From assembly GCA_963717155.1 (NCBI GenBank), contig OY970326.1:3782001-3846000 (forward strand): 64,000 bases of DNA, written 5' to 3'. Below are positions 9,015 to 16,883 of the stretch, piece by piece. The notes beneath the pieces were generated by a model. It did not search any database and was not told where the DNA came from. It saw only the letters and a list, made by a program, of their open reading frames with translations. Made by a program: the position numbers and the translations under genes. The DNA is from G963717155 sp963717155 (GTDB lineage: Bacteria > Actinomycetota > Thermoleophilia > Gaiellales > JALYLC01). Numbering within the stretch: the first letter of the stretch is position 1; each line of letters begins with the position of its first letter.

Positions 9015-9680
9015 TTGCGGATCCTCGTCTGCCGATGCTCGATCGGGTACGCCGGGCGGCTGACCACCCGACTCGCCTCGGGCGACCGCGTGCTCCTGTT
9101 CAAGGACGATGGCGCGGTCTGCATCCACGCTCGAGCCGGCGCGAAGCCGATCAACTACATGCCAGGGCCCACCGTCGTGCGCGAGGACGACGGCGTGATC
9201 CGGGTCACACGCCCCACCAGTGGCGAGACGCTCACGATCCTCGTCGAGGAGATCCACGACGATCGCCGGATCGAGCTGACCGATGAGGCGCGCCTCGAGC
9301 GCGAGGGGCGGGAGCTCGAGCTGCACGAGCGACTCGTGCGCCAACCGGACGTCATCGAGGCGGGACTCGTCGTCGTCGAGCGCGAGCGCCGCACCGACGT
9401 CGGCCCGGTCGACCTCTGGTGTCGCGACGTCGACGGACGACTCACCCTGGTCGAGGTCAAGCGTGTGCGCGCCGTCGCCGCCGCGGTCGAACAGGTCGTG
9501 CGCTATCGCGAGCAGGCGCTGCGCGATCCGCTGTGCGGCGAGGTGCGCGCGATCGTCGCCGCTCCCGAGTTCGCGCCGCAGGCTCGGGCGCTGGCCACGG
9601 CACGCGGCGTCGAGCTCGTGCTGGTCGACATGCAGGCGCTGCTCACGCTCGCGGATGCCGAGCTGACGTTGTTCAGCTAG
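9015..9680 (+). CDS. nucS: Endonuclease NucS (non-canonical mismatch repair)
   Basis: A 221-residue protein that matches NucS/EndoMS along its length. The N-terminal dimerisation domain has the typical opening MRILVCRCSIGYAGRL and GDRVLLFKDDGAVCIHA. The C-terminal nuclease domain has the PD-(D/E)xK elements VDLWCRDVDG and LTLVEVKR (near residues 140-155) and the family block QVVRYREQALRD. NucS cleaves both strands at G-T, G-G and T-T mismatches and replaces MutS/MutL in most Actinobacteria and many archaea. The TTG at 9015 is the only start that preserves the conserved N-terminus. The gene is a useful marker of an actinobacterial origin. Confidence 0.92.
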   Translation: MRILVCRCSIGYAGRLTTRLASGDRVLLFKDDGAVCIHARAGAKPINYMPGPTVVREDDGVIRVTRPTSGETLTILVEEIHDDRRIELTDEARLEREGRELELHERLVRQPDVIEAGLVVVERERRTDVGPVDLWCRDVDGRLTLVEVKRVRAVAAAVEQVVRYREQALRDPLCGEVRAIVAAPEFAPQARALATARGVELVLVDMQALLTLADAELTLFS

Positions 9681-9877
9681 CTCGCGCTCAGCGTGGCGCG
9701 GCGCCGGTACGGGTGCGTTCCGAGCCCACGCTGGAGCATTGCGATGGTGTGCTTGTCCAGCGTGTCGCACAGACGCCCGGATGCGCTCGAGCGGACGTTT
9801 CCCTCGTCGAGCCAGCGTCCCAGGTTCGCGCAATGGTCGAGGAGACGAGCCTCAGCACGTTCGCGATGTGCGTCCAT
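9677..9877 (-). CDS. Small hypothetical protein
   Basis: A 66-residue reading frame lying between nucS and the histidine kinase, on the minus strand. It has the high third-position GC typical of genes around it and a purine-rich stretch (TAGAGG) just ahead of its ATG. It is arginine-rich at the N-terminus and has no signal peptide or membrane helix. The central part, DTLDKHTIAMLQRGLG, could form a helix. No family is recognised. It may be a genuine small gene filling an otherwise empty 270-base gap, or a chance frame. Confidence 0.4.
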   Translation of the reverse strand: MDAHRERAEARLLDHCANLGRWLDEGNVRSSASGRLCDTLDKHTIAMLQRGLGTHPYRRRATLSAS

Positions 9878-9949
9878 GCCTCTACCTATCGGAGCGGCTC
9901 CCCGCAGAGACCTGCCCCGAGTGGGGGAAAACGCTGCAGGATCCTCCTT

Positions 9950-11101
9950 TCAGGGCCTCTGACGGGGGAGCCTGACCTCGAGCGTCGCGCCGTGGCCGTA
10001 TGCGGAGTCGATGCGAAGCGACCCTCCGAGGCCCTCGGCGCGCTCGCGCAGCGACAGCACGCCGATGTGCCCCTCGCGCAGGCGCTCGTCCAGCCGCTCG
10101 GGATCGAAGCCGACGCCGTCGTCCGTCACCTCGAGCACGTCATCATCGTCCTCGGATGCGAGCCGCAGCGTGACGTGTCGGGCCGCCGAGTGGGTCGCGG
10201 CGTTCGCGAGCAGCTCTGCGGCGCAACGGAACAGGACCCCGTCGTTCGGACTCGCGCCGTCGCGGTCGAGCTCGAGATCGAGCTCGAAGCCTCCCCGGCG
10301 GGCGGCCCGCTCGCCCGCGTGGCGCAGCGCGGGCTCGAGGCCGACCTGGTCGATCAGGTGCGGGTGCAGCTCCGACACCTGCTGACGCAGCCGCGTGATC
10401 GTCGACGTGATCGCCTCGAGCGCCCGGGCGCCCGGGCCCGGCTGGTCGGGCACCACGACATCCTCGAGATCGTGCCGCGCAGCCAGCAGCGTCTGGAGGG
10501 GCCCGTCATGGAGATCCTCGGAGAGCCGCTTGCGCTCGCGATCCTCGGCAGCGAGGGCCTCGACGACGAGCCGCTGGCGCGTCACGAGAAGCGCCTCGAC
10601 CACTCGCTCGCGTCGCGCGAGCAGCGCCGAGAGCAGGGTCACCGCGGCTCCGATCCAGGCGAGGTAGCTGGCCTGGACGATGACGAACGACACCGCGGCG
10701 CGATTCGTGCGGCTCGGATGCGAGAGCGCCTGCACGACGTACACGAGGACCGACGCGACCGATACCGAGAGCGTCAGTCGCGGCCGGCGCCGGAACGCGG
10801 CCGACACGGGCACGAAGACGAACGCGAAGCGAATCTGTGAGAAGCCGCCGCCGGTCGTGAAGGCGAGCAGGCCGGCGAACGCGATGTCGAGCGCCGCGAG
10901 CAGGTTCACCACGCGCGGCGGCACGTCGCGCAGCGAGGCGCCGATCAGAACGATCACGGAGTACACCGAGAACGCGACGACGGTGAACTCGAACGCTCGA
11001 TGGTTCGGGCTCGTCTCGGTGATCAGGCCGTGTCCGAGCAGCAGCACCGGGATCGCCGCGACCCGGAGCCAGGCGATCAGGCGTTCGGCGTCGTCGTGCA
11101 C
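9950..11101 (-). CDS. Membrane sensor histidine kinase (HisKA_3 type)
   Basis: A 383-residue kinase. The N-terminal 150 residues hold five or six hydrophobic helices with very short loops, so the sensor probably reads a signal within the membrane. The dimerisation and phosphoacceptor motif is RERKRLSEDLHDGPLQTLL, with the phosphorylated histidine in DLHDG (near residue 215). The ATPase domain has an N-box-like ELLANAATHS and the G1 motif DDGVGFDPERL. A third motif, GHIGVLSLRERAEGLGG, is typical of the NarL-partner class. It starts 8 bases after the response-regulator stop, so the two form an operon and a two-component system. Confidence 0.92.
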   Translation of the reverse strand: MHDDAERLIAWLRVAAIPVLLLGHGLITETSPNHRAFEFTVVAFSVYSVIVLIGASLRDVPPRVVNLLAALDIAFAGLLAFTTGGGFSQIRFAFVFVPVSAAFRRRPRLTLSVSVASVLVYVVQALSHPSRTNRAAVSFVIVQASYLAWIGAAVTLLSALLARRERVVEALLVTRQRLVVEALAAEDRERKRLSEDLHDGPLQTLLAARHDLEDVVVPDQPGPGARALEAITSTITRLRQQVSELHPHLIDQVGLEPALRHAGERAARRGGFELDLELDRDGASPNDGVLFRCAAELLANAATHSAARHVTLRLASEDDDDVLEVTDDGVGFDPERLDERLREGHIGVLSLRERAEGLGGSLRIDSAYGHGATLEVRLPRQRP

Positions 11102-11108
11102 GGTCGGG

Positions 11109-11738
11109 CTACTCGATCAGGCCGCGCCGCATCGCCTCGGCGACAGCCGCTGCCCGATCGGAGACGCCGAGCTTCTCGTACAGGTGCTGGAGGTGCGTCT
11201 TGACGGTCGCGGTCGAGAGGACAAGCTCGTCTGCGATCGCAGGCGCCGAGAGCCCGCGCACGAGTCCACCGAGCGCCTCGCGCTCGCGTGTCGTCAGCAC
11301 GGGCGTGCCCGCCCTGCGGCGGACCTCGCCCGCAAGCGCACCGGCGAGCGACGGCGCCAGCACGGTCTCGCCGCGCGCCGCGGCGAGCACGGCATCGGTG
11401 ATCTCCTCGCGCCTCGCATCCTTCGTCAGGTAGCCGGCCGCACCGGCCTCGAGCGCCGCCCACACCAGCTCGGCGTCGTCGTAGGCCGAGAGGATCACGA
11501 CGCGCGTCGCGATGGCCTCCCGGACGACCGCGCGTGCGACCGCGATCCCGTCGAGCACCGGCAGCCGGAGGTCGATCACCGCGACATCGGGTGGATCGAG
11601 CCGGATCGCATCCAGGGTCGCACGCCCATCGGTCGCCTCGCCCGCGAGCTCCATCTCGGAGCGAGCGCCGACAGCGCGCACCAGGCCCTCGCGGAACACC
11701 GGATGGTCGTCTGCGACGAAGACGCGTATGCGAGTCAC
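11109..11738 (-). CDS. NarL/LuxR-family response regulator
   Basis: About 209 residues. The receiver domain has the acidic pair in VADDHPVFREGL, the phosphoacceptor aspartate in VAVIDLRLPVLDG, the threonine/serine switch in VVILSAYDD and the lysine in GYLTKDA. The C-terminal LuxR helix-turn-helix is LTTREREALGGLVRGLSAP, with VKTHLQHLYEKLGVSDR as the recognition part. It is the DNA-binding partner of the kinase encoded directly downstream. The GTG at 11738 gives the usual N-terminus; an in-frame ATG at 11759 would add seven residues. It diverges from the esterase operon with about 115 bases between, making that operon a plausible target. Confidence 0.92.
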   Translation of the reverse strand: MTRIRVFVADDHPVFREGLVRAVGARSEMELAGEATDGRATLDAIRLDPPDVAVIDLRLPVLDGIAVARAVVREAIATRVVILSAYDDAELVWAALEAGAAGYLTKDARREEITDAVLAAARGETVLAPSLAGALAGEVRRRAGTPVLTTREREALGGLVRGLSAPAIADELVLSTATVKTHLQHLYEKLGVSDRAAAVAEAMRRGLIE

Positions 11739-11852
11739 GGCGGCCCGATGGTAGAGCACGCACGGGCCCTCCTCCGATCGGATGACCTCGATTCATCCCA
11801 TCAAGAGGCCGGTCGTGCCTTGTCCCGAGATCCGTTCGAACGCACTCTGGGC

Positions 11853-12804
11853 GTGTGCACGCCGACACCCTCGCGCAGCCCCCAACGACCTGCGCTCCTC
11901 GCGGCCGTCATCTCCGCCGCGATCGCCGCCGGGCTCTTCGGCCTCTACGGCTACGTACACCAGTACATGCTGTATCGCGGCTTCGGCCCGCCGACGCCGA
12001 CGGTAGCGCCGGCGCTGCGCGGCCGGATCGTGCCGCTCGACATCGTGAGCCGCGCGCTCGGGAACCGCAAGGAGCGGATCCTCGTGTACCTCCCGACCGG
12101 CTACGCGAAACACCCGAACGTGCGCTACCCGGTCCTGTACCTGCTGCACGGCACGCCCGGAAGCCCGGCGACCGCCTACGTCAACTCGCTGCACGTCGGG
12201 CCGCGCATGGATCTCCTCGTCCAGCGGGGAATGCGGCCGTTCATCGTCGCGATCCCGCCCGGCTCGCCGGGAACCTACGACCGGGCCACCGAGTGGGCGA
12301 ACGGCACGGCGCCCGATCAGCACTGGTTCACGTACCTCACACGCGACGTCGTCGGCGCGGTCGACTCGCACTTCAGAACGCTTCGCGCAGCTGCCGATCG
12401 CGGGGTGGCGGGCTACTCGTCGGGCGCCGACGCCGCGGTCAACGCCGGTCTGCTCGCGCCACACGAGTTCGGGGTCATCGAGGGCTGGAGCGGCGACTAT
12501 CGCCAGACCCCGGCCACCGTCGACCACAACGCGTGGTTGATCCACCGGTTCTCGGCCGCTCGAGACCGCACCTGTCCGCGCTGCGCGTGTCGCGCTCGAC
12601 GGGAGCCGCTTCTACCTGTACGCCGGCCACCACGATCGCGTCGTGAAGGCCACCGTCCAGGTCGCTCACGCGCTTCGGGGCGGAGGCGTGCCGGTGAAGC
12701 TCGACCTGACCGGAGGCGGCCACTCGTGGCGCCTTTGGGCAGACCGGTTCGACGGAGCCCTTCGCTGGTTCGCGCACCAGACGACGCAGGGAATGATCGA
12801 GTGA
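11853..12804 (+). CDS. Membrane-anchored esterase (alpha/beta hydrolase, esterase-D type), frame-broken
   Basis: The N-terminus is a single membrane anchor (LLAAVISAAIAAGLFGLYGY), so the catalytic domain faces outward. The hydrolase part starts RILVYLPTGY and has YPVLYLLHGTPGS (oxyanion region), the nucleophile in GVAGYSSGADAA (GxSxG), the acid in AGHHDRVVK and the histidine in GGGHSWRLW. The triad is therefore complete. Two one-base shifts at about 12,560 and 12,590 split the reading frame between the nucleophile and the acid; the family pattern continues on both sides. It opens a five-gene operon with an MprF-like protein, where a lipid- or acyl-ester hydrolase would fit. Confidence 0.75.
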
Positions 12805-13310
12805 GGCGGCTCGCAGACGCCGCACGCGTGGTCGCCTGCGTCATTGCGGTGCTCGCGTCGTACGGCTGGCTCGACCTGTTGCGCCGCCTCCCGGGACCGC
12901 ACCTCTCGCTCGTCCTTCCGTTGCGCGCGAACGGCGGTGGAGATGATGTATCGCTGCTGAGCGTGGTGCTCGTCTACGCCGCGACGTTCGCAGCGATCGC
13001 CTACATCGCGCGGCCTCGTGAAGGACGGTGGATGCGAGCCGCGATCGTGCGCGGGGTTCTGCTCGCCGCGTTCCTGGTCACGGTCGTCGCCCTGCAGCAG
13101 GGGATCGTCGAGCAGTCGCGGCCGACGTTCTCGTGGGAAGCCTCGCTCTGGCTCGTGTGGCCGTGGCTCGCCGCCGTGTCCGCGGCGCTGGGGACGCTCG
13201 CCGTCCGTCCCCGCACGCGTCCCACCGCCGCGCTGCACAAGCTGCCCCATCCCCCCGTCTCGACGACACCTCCCGTCGAGTCGCGCGTCCTCGAGGAGCA
13301 CGTCGCATGA
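12801..13310 (+). CDS. Small multi-pass membrane protein of unknown family
   Basis: 169 residues starting at a GTG that overlaps the esterase stop (GTGA) and ending with a TGA inside the ATGA of the next gene. Four hydrophobic helices can be seen: VVACVIAVLASYGWLDLL, VVLVYAATFAAIAYIA, IVRGVLLAAFLVTVVAL and LVWPWLAAVSAALGTLAV. The tail is about 35 residues, polar and proline-rich. No family is recognised. Tight coupling between an exported esterase and an MprF-like protein suggests it works with them in the envelope. Confidence 0.75.
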   Translation: MRRLADAARVVACVIAVLASYGWLDLLRRLPGPHLSLVLPLRANGGGDDVSLLSVVLVYAATFAAIAYIARPREGRWMRAAIVRGVLLAAFLVTVVALQQGIVEQSRPTFSWEASLWLVWPWLAAVSAALGTLAVRPRTRPTAALHKLPHPPVSTTPPVESRVLEEHVA

Positions 13311-14848
13311 CGAGCCAGCTTCTCGAGAGCGGCCCGCTGCGCCTCGCTCCGACGGCGCTGACGGGCGGGCGTGCCCGCCGCGTCGCGCTCGCGATCGTCG
13401 CCGTCTCGGTCGCCGCCATGGGCACGTGGCACGCAATCGCCATCTCGGATGGCGCAATCGGCACCGTCGCCGGTCTCGGCCTCCTCGCACTGAGCCCCTC
13501 CGTGGGCCGAGGCCGGCGGCGTGCCCTCTGGGCCGCGGTCGCCCTGTGCGGTGGGATCGGCGCCCTCGATCTCGGGCTCGGCGAGCAGCGCGCGGCGTAC
13601 GTCTCGCTGGCCGCGGCGCTCCTGCTGACCGCGACGGCACCGATCTTCCCGACACGGGGCGACCCGGCCACGCGACGACGGCTCGTGATCGGGACCAGCG
13701 TGGGAGCCGGGGCGATCGTGGCCGACCTTGCACACGCGCACGGCGTGCTCGCCCACCCGCTGCCCGCCGCGGCCGCGCTCGCCGCCGTGTTCCTGCTCGC
13801 GCTCAGCGTCGGCCCATGGCGCGATCGCCGTGGACGCGATCCCGAGACGCGCGAGGCGGCGATGCGCATCCTCGCCGAGCACGGCTCCGACACGCTCGAC
13901 CCGTTCGCGCTGCGCCCGGACAAGCGGATCTTCCTGTCGTCCGATGGCCGCGCGTTCCTCAGCTACACGACGATCGCGGGCGTCGACCTCGTGTCCGGGT
14001 CGCCGATCGGGCCGGAGGAGTGCCACTGCGCGGTGCTCGACGCGTTCGTCGCCGATGCCCGGCGCCGCGGGCTCGTCGTCGCCGCGCTCGGAGTGCCGGC
14101 CGAAGGCCTCGACGCCTGGCGCAGCCGCGGCTTCCGGGCGCACTACACCGGCGACGAGGCAATCGTCGATCCCGCCGCGTTCGATCTGGAGGGACGGTCG
14201 ATCCGCAAGGTGCGCCAGTCCGTCGCTCGCCTGCGCCGCGAGGGCTACCGCATGGAGATGGTTCGAGGTCGCGAGCTCACGCTGGCTCGCGCGAGCACAC
14301 TCTCGCGGATCGCGGACAGCTGGAAGGGCGGGCGCCGGGAGACCGGCTTCTCGATGGCGTTCGAGAGCGCAACACCCGACGCGGCCCGCGACGATCTGTA
14401 CGCGCTCGCAATCGGGTCCGATGGCGAGGCCCACGGCTTCCTCCACCTCGCCGACGTCCCGGCGGCGCGCGCGCTGTCGCTCAGCGCCATGCGCCGGCGG
14501 AAGGACACGCCGAACGGGCTGAACGAGTTCCTGATCGTCGAGACGCTCGCCTGGGCGCGCGCACACGGCTACGGCAGCGTGTCGCTCAACTTCGCCGCGT
14601 TCGCGGCCGTTCTCGATCCCCCCGGACGCCTCGATCGCGTCACGGCCCTCGAGGCGCGCGCGCTCCGCCGGCTCTCCGGCCGGTTCCAGCTCGAGCGGCT
14701 GCGGTCGTTCAGCGGCAAGTTCGACCCGACCTGGAGGCCGCGCTACGCCGTGTACCCGACCACCACCGCGCTCCCGCGGGTCGCGCTCGCGGCGATGCTC
14801 GCCGAGGCCTACGTCGCACTGCCCCGAAGGGCGGCGGCCCGCGCGTGA
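13307..14848 (+). CDS. DUF2156 (MprF/LpiA-like) aminoacyl-lipid transferase-type protein
   Basis: 513 residues. The first 180 or so hold five or six membrane helices. The soluble C-terminal domain is of the phosphatidylglycerol lysyltransferase (DUF2156) type, with FLSSDGRAFLSYTTIAGVDLV, GSPIGPEE, SIRKVRQSVARLRREGY, and FLIVETLAWARAHGYGSVSLNFA followed by FSGKFDPTWRPRYAVYP near the end. In known members this GNAT-fold domain moves an amino acid from tRNA to a membrane lipid, changing surface charge. The membrane part is shorter than the 14-helix flippase of canonical MprF. It sits in an operon behind an exported esterase. Confidence 0.82.
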   Translation: MTSQLLESGPLRLAPTALTGGRARRVALAIVAVSVAAMGTWHAIAISDGAIGTVAGLGLLALSPSVGRGRRRALWAAVALCGGIGALDLGLGEQRAAYVSLAAALLLTATAPIFPTRGDPATRRRLVIGTSVGAGAIVADLAHAHGVLAHPLPAAAALAAVFLLALSVGPWRDRRGRDPETREAAMRILAEHGSDTLDPFALRPDKRIFLSSDGRAFLSYTTIAGVDLVSGSPIGPEECHCAVLDAFVADARRRGLVVAALGVPAEGLDAWRSRGFRAHYTGDEAIVDPAAFDLEGRSIRKVRQSVARLRREGYRMEMVRGRELTLARASTLSRIADSWKGGRRETGFSMAFESATPDAARDDLYALAIGSDGEAHGFLHLADVPAARALSLSAMRRRKDTPNGLNEFLIVETLAWARAHGYGSVSLNFAAFAAVLDPPGRLDRVTALEARALRRLSGRFQLERLRSFSGKFDPTWRPRYAVYPTTTALPRVALAAMLAEAYVALPRRAAARA

Positions 14849-15717
14849 CCCTCGCCCTCGCCCTCACTCTCGCCCTGGCGTCCGTCGTCGCGCTCGACGT
14901 CGGGTTCCTGCTGCAGCAGCAGTCGATCTCGGGTGCACCCGCGCTCTCGCTACGGCGCCCGCTCGACGCGGCCCGCGCGCTCGTCGGCGCGCGCGTCTGG
15001 GTCGTCGGGTTCGTCGTGGGGCTCGCCGGCTGGGCGCTGTACCTCGTTGCGGTCTCACGGGCGCCGCTCTCACTGGTACAGGCGGTGTCGGGCGGTGGCA
15101 TCGGCCTGCTGGTGCTGCTCGCCGCGGGACTCGGCCGGCTGCGGCCGAGCCGCCGCGATACCGCCGGCGCGCTGCTCGCCACCGGCGGTCTGCTCCTGCT
15201 TGCCGTCACGCTCGGTACCTCCGACGCAGATCCGACGCGCTCGGCCCGCGTCGTGCCGCTCGTGCTCGTCGCCGTCGCGGCGCTCGCGCTCGCCGCATTC
15301 GGGCTGCACCGTCGCAGCTGTGCGGGAGGCGGGCTCGCGGCCGGGTGCCTGTACGGGCTCGGCGATGTCGCGAGCAAGGCGCTCTTCGTCACGCTCCCGG
15401 CCCACCCCGGGGCCGTCTCGGTGCTGTCCTCGCCGTGGCTGTACGCCACGCTCGCCGCGCACGGTGGCGGCTTCGTGCTCCTTCAACGCGCGTTTCAGCA
15501 GGGCGGACCCGTGGCATCGGTGGCACCGATGACCGCGGTCATGAACCTGCTACCGATCGCCGCCGGCATCGCCGTGTTTGCGGATCCGTTCCCGCCGACT
15601 CCCTCCCTCGTGGGCGCACGGGTTCTCGCATTCGCAGCGGTCGCCGGCGGCGCGACCCTTCTCGCACCATCGCGCCTCCAGGCGCCCGAACGTCAACGGG
15701 AGCTGGCGGCAGCGTGA
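14845..15717 (+). CDS. DMT-superfamily transporter (NIPA/EamA-like)
   Basis: 290 residues with about nine or ten hydrophobic helices. It starts at a GTG overlapping the previous stop. The N-terminal ALDVGFLLQQQSISGAP and LVQAVSGGGIGLLVLLA, and the C-terminal LQRAFQQGGPVASVAPMTAVMNLLPI, are typical of the actinobacterial DMT transporters related to NIPA magnesium carriers. The transported substrate is unknown. Placement after the MprF-like gene suggests either lipid flipping, replacing the missing MprF flippase half, or metabolite export. Its stop overlaps the start of the receiver-only regulator. Confidence 0.8.
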   Translation: MTLALALTLALASVVALDVGFLLQQQSISGAPALSLRRPLDAARALVGARVWVVGFVVGLAGWALYLVAVSRAPLSLVQAVSGGGIGLLVLLAAGLGRLRPSRRDTAGALLATGGLLLLAVTLGTSDADPTRSARVVPLVLVAVAALALAAFGLHRRSCAGGGLAAGCLYGLGDVASKALFVTLPAHPGAVSVLSSPWLYATLAAHGGGFVLLQRAFQQGGPVASVAPMTAVMNLLPIAAGIAVFADPFPPTPSLVGARVLAFAAVAGGATLLAPSRLQAPERQRELAAA

Positions 15718-16103
15718 GTCGCGTCCTCGTCGCGGACGACCACGCGGCCTACCGGCGCGGCGTCGTCCGGGCGTTGGAGCGCGCGGGGCACGAGGTGGTG
15801 GCACAGGCCGACGACGGCGCGGCGGCGCTCGAGCTCGCGCGAAGGCTCGAGCCCGACGTCGCGTTGCTCGATCTTCGCATGCCCGAGGCGTCGGGCAGCG
15901 AGGTCGCAGCGGCCCTCCGCGAGGAGGGGTCTACGACCCGCGTCCTGGTGCTCTCGGCGTACCTCGAGCCGGAGGTCGTCGGAGCGGCGATGCTCGCCGG
16001 CGTGTACGGCTACCTCTCGAAGGACGCCTCACGCGCCGCGATCGTGTGGGCGGTGTCCGCAGCCGCCGACGGGGAGCCGCTCCCGCCGCACAGCATGCCC
16101 TGA
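15714..16103 (+). CDS. Receiver-only response regulator
   Basis: A 129-residue stand-alone receiver domain. It has the acidic pair in VADDHAAYRRGV, the phosphoacceptor in VALLDLRMPEASG, the switch serine in VLVLSAYLEPE and the lysine in GYLSKDAS. No DNA-binding domain follows: the protein ends nine residues after the fold. The sequence is of the NarL class, so a helix-turn-helix may have been lost, or it may act by protein contact or as a phosphate sink for the kinase encoded at 9950-11101. It is the last gene of the esterase/MprF-like operon (GTGA overlap). Confidence 0.85.
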   Translation: MSRVLVADDHAAYRRGVVRALERAGHEVVAQADDGAAALELARRLEPDVALLDLRMPEASGSEVAAALREEGSTTRVLVLSAYLEPEVVGAAMLAGVYGYLSKDASRAAIVWAVSAAADGEPLPPHSMP

Positions 16104-16106
16104 CGG

Positions 16107-16883
16107 CTACACGCGCTGTCTGTATCCGGGGACCGCCGCGTCGACGGGACCCGTGAAGGTCGACCTCGCTGCCGCAACCGCGGCCTCTCGCTTGTCGGCG
16201 TCGACGTGCACGAGCACGAGCCGAGCTGCGCCCGACTCGGACGCGGCGCGTCCGGCGTCGGCGGCGCAGAGATGCACGTCGTCCGAGGCGGCGCCGTCGG
16301 CATACGTCGCCTCGCAGAGCAGGATGTCGGCGCCTCTCGCGTGTGCGCCGAGCGCCGGCGTGACACCGGTGTCGCCGGAGAACGTCAGGGTCCGGCCGCC
16401 GGCCTCGAGGCGGATCGCATGGCTCACGCCTGGATGCCGCAGCGGCGCGAACGTCAGGCGCGCTTCCCCGATCACGGAGGGGGTACCCGGTTCATACTCG
16501 GAGAGGACGAACGGCCCGTCCAGGTGATCGCGTCGACCACCGCCCGCGAGGGCCAGCGCCTCGAGACGCGCGAGGCCGCCGGGTGGGGCGAGCAGACGCG
16601 GCGCCGGCCACCCGGCCAGGCCGGCGTACCTGCGCGCATACCCGAACGGGATGAGGTCGGCGACGTGGTCGTGGTGCAGGTGGCTCAGCACCACGGCGTC
16701 GAGCGGTCGCGGGTCGAGTGCCCACAGGGCAGCGAACGCCCCGGAGCCGCAGTCGAGCAGGATGCGCGTCCCCGCCCCCTCGACGAGGTACGACGAGCAC
16801 GGCTCGCCGGGATTGCCCCATGCCGGCGCACAGCCGATGACCGTGAGGATGGGTGCGCCGTCGGCCACGCCCCATGATCGCAT
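16107..16883 (-). CDS. Metallo-beta-lactamase-fold hydrolase (RNase Z-like)
   Basis: 258 residues. The zinc motif is SHLHHDHVADL (HxHxDH, near residue 69). Further ligands are in LRHPGVSHAI, FSGDTGVTPAL (aspartate) and VLVHVDAD. The opening PAWGNPGEPCSSYLVE, the loop LDCGSGAFAAL and the short insert resemble the ElaC/RNase Z branch, but it is shorter than tRNase Z and lacks an obvious flexible arm. It is probably a general phosphodiesterase or arylsulfatase-like hydrolase. The ATG at 16883 abuts the stop of the LuxR regulator upstream, so it is translated from the same transcript. Confidence 0.85.
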   Translation of the reverse strand: MRSWGVADGAPILTVIGCAPAWGNPGEPCSSYLVEGAGTRILLDCGSGAFAALWALDPRPLDAVVLSHLHHDHVADLIPFGYARRYAGLAGWPAPRLLAPPGGLARLEALALAGGGRRDHLDGPFVLSEYEPGTPSVIGEARLTFAPLRHPGVSHAIRLEAGGRTLTFSGDTGVTPALGAHARGADILLCEATYADGAASDDVHLCAADAGRAASESGAARLVLVHVDADKREAAVAAARSTFTGPVDAAVPGYRQRV

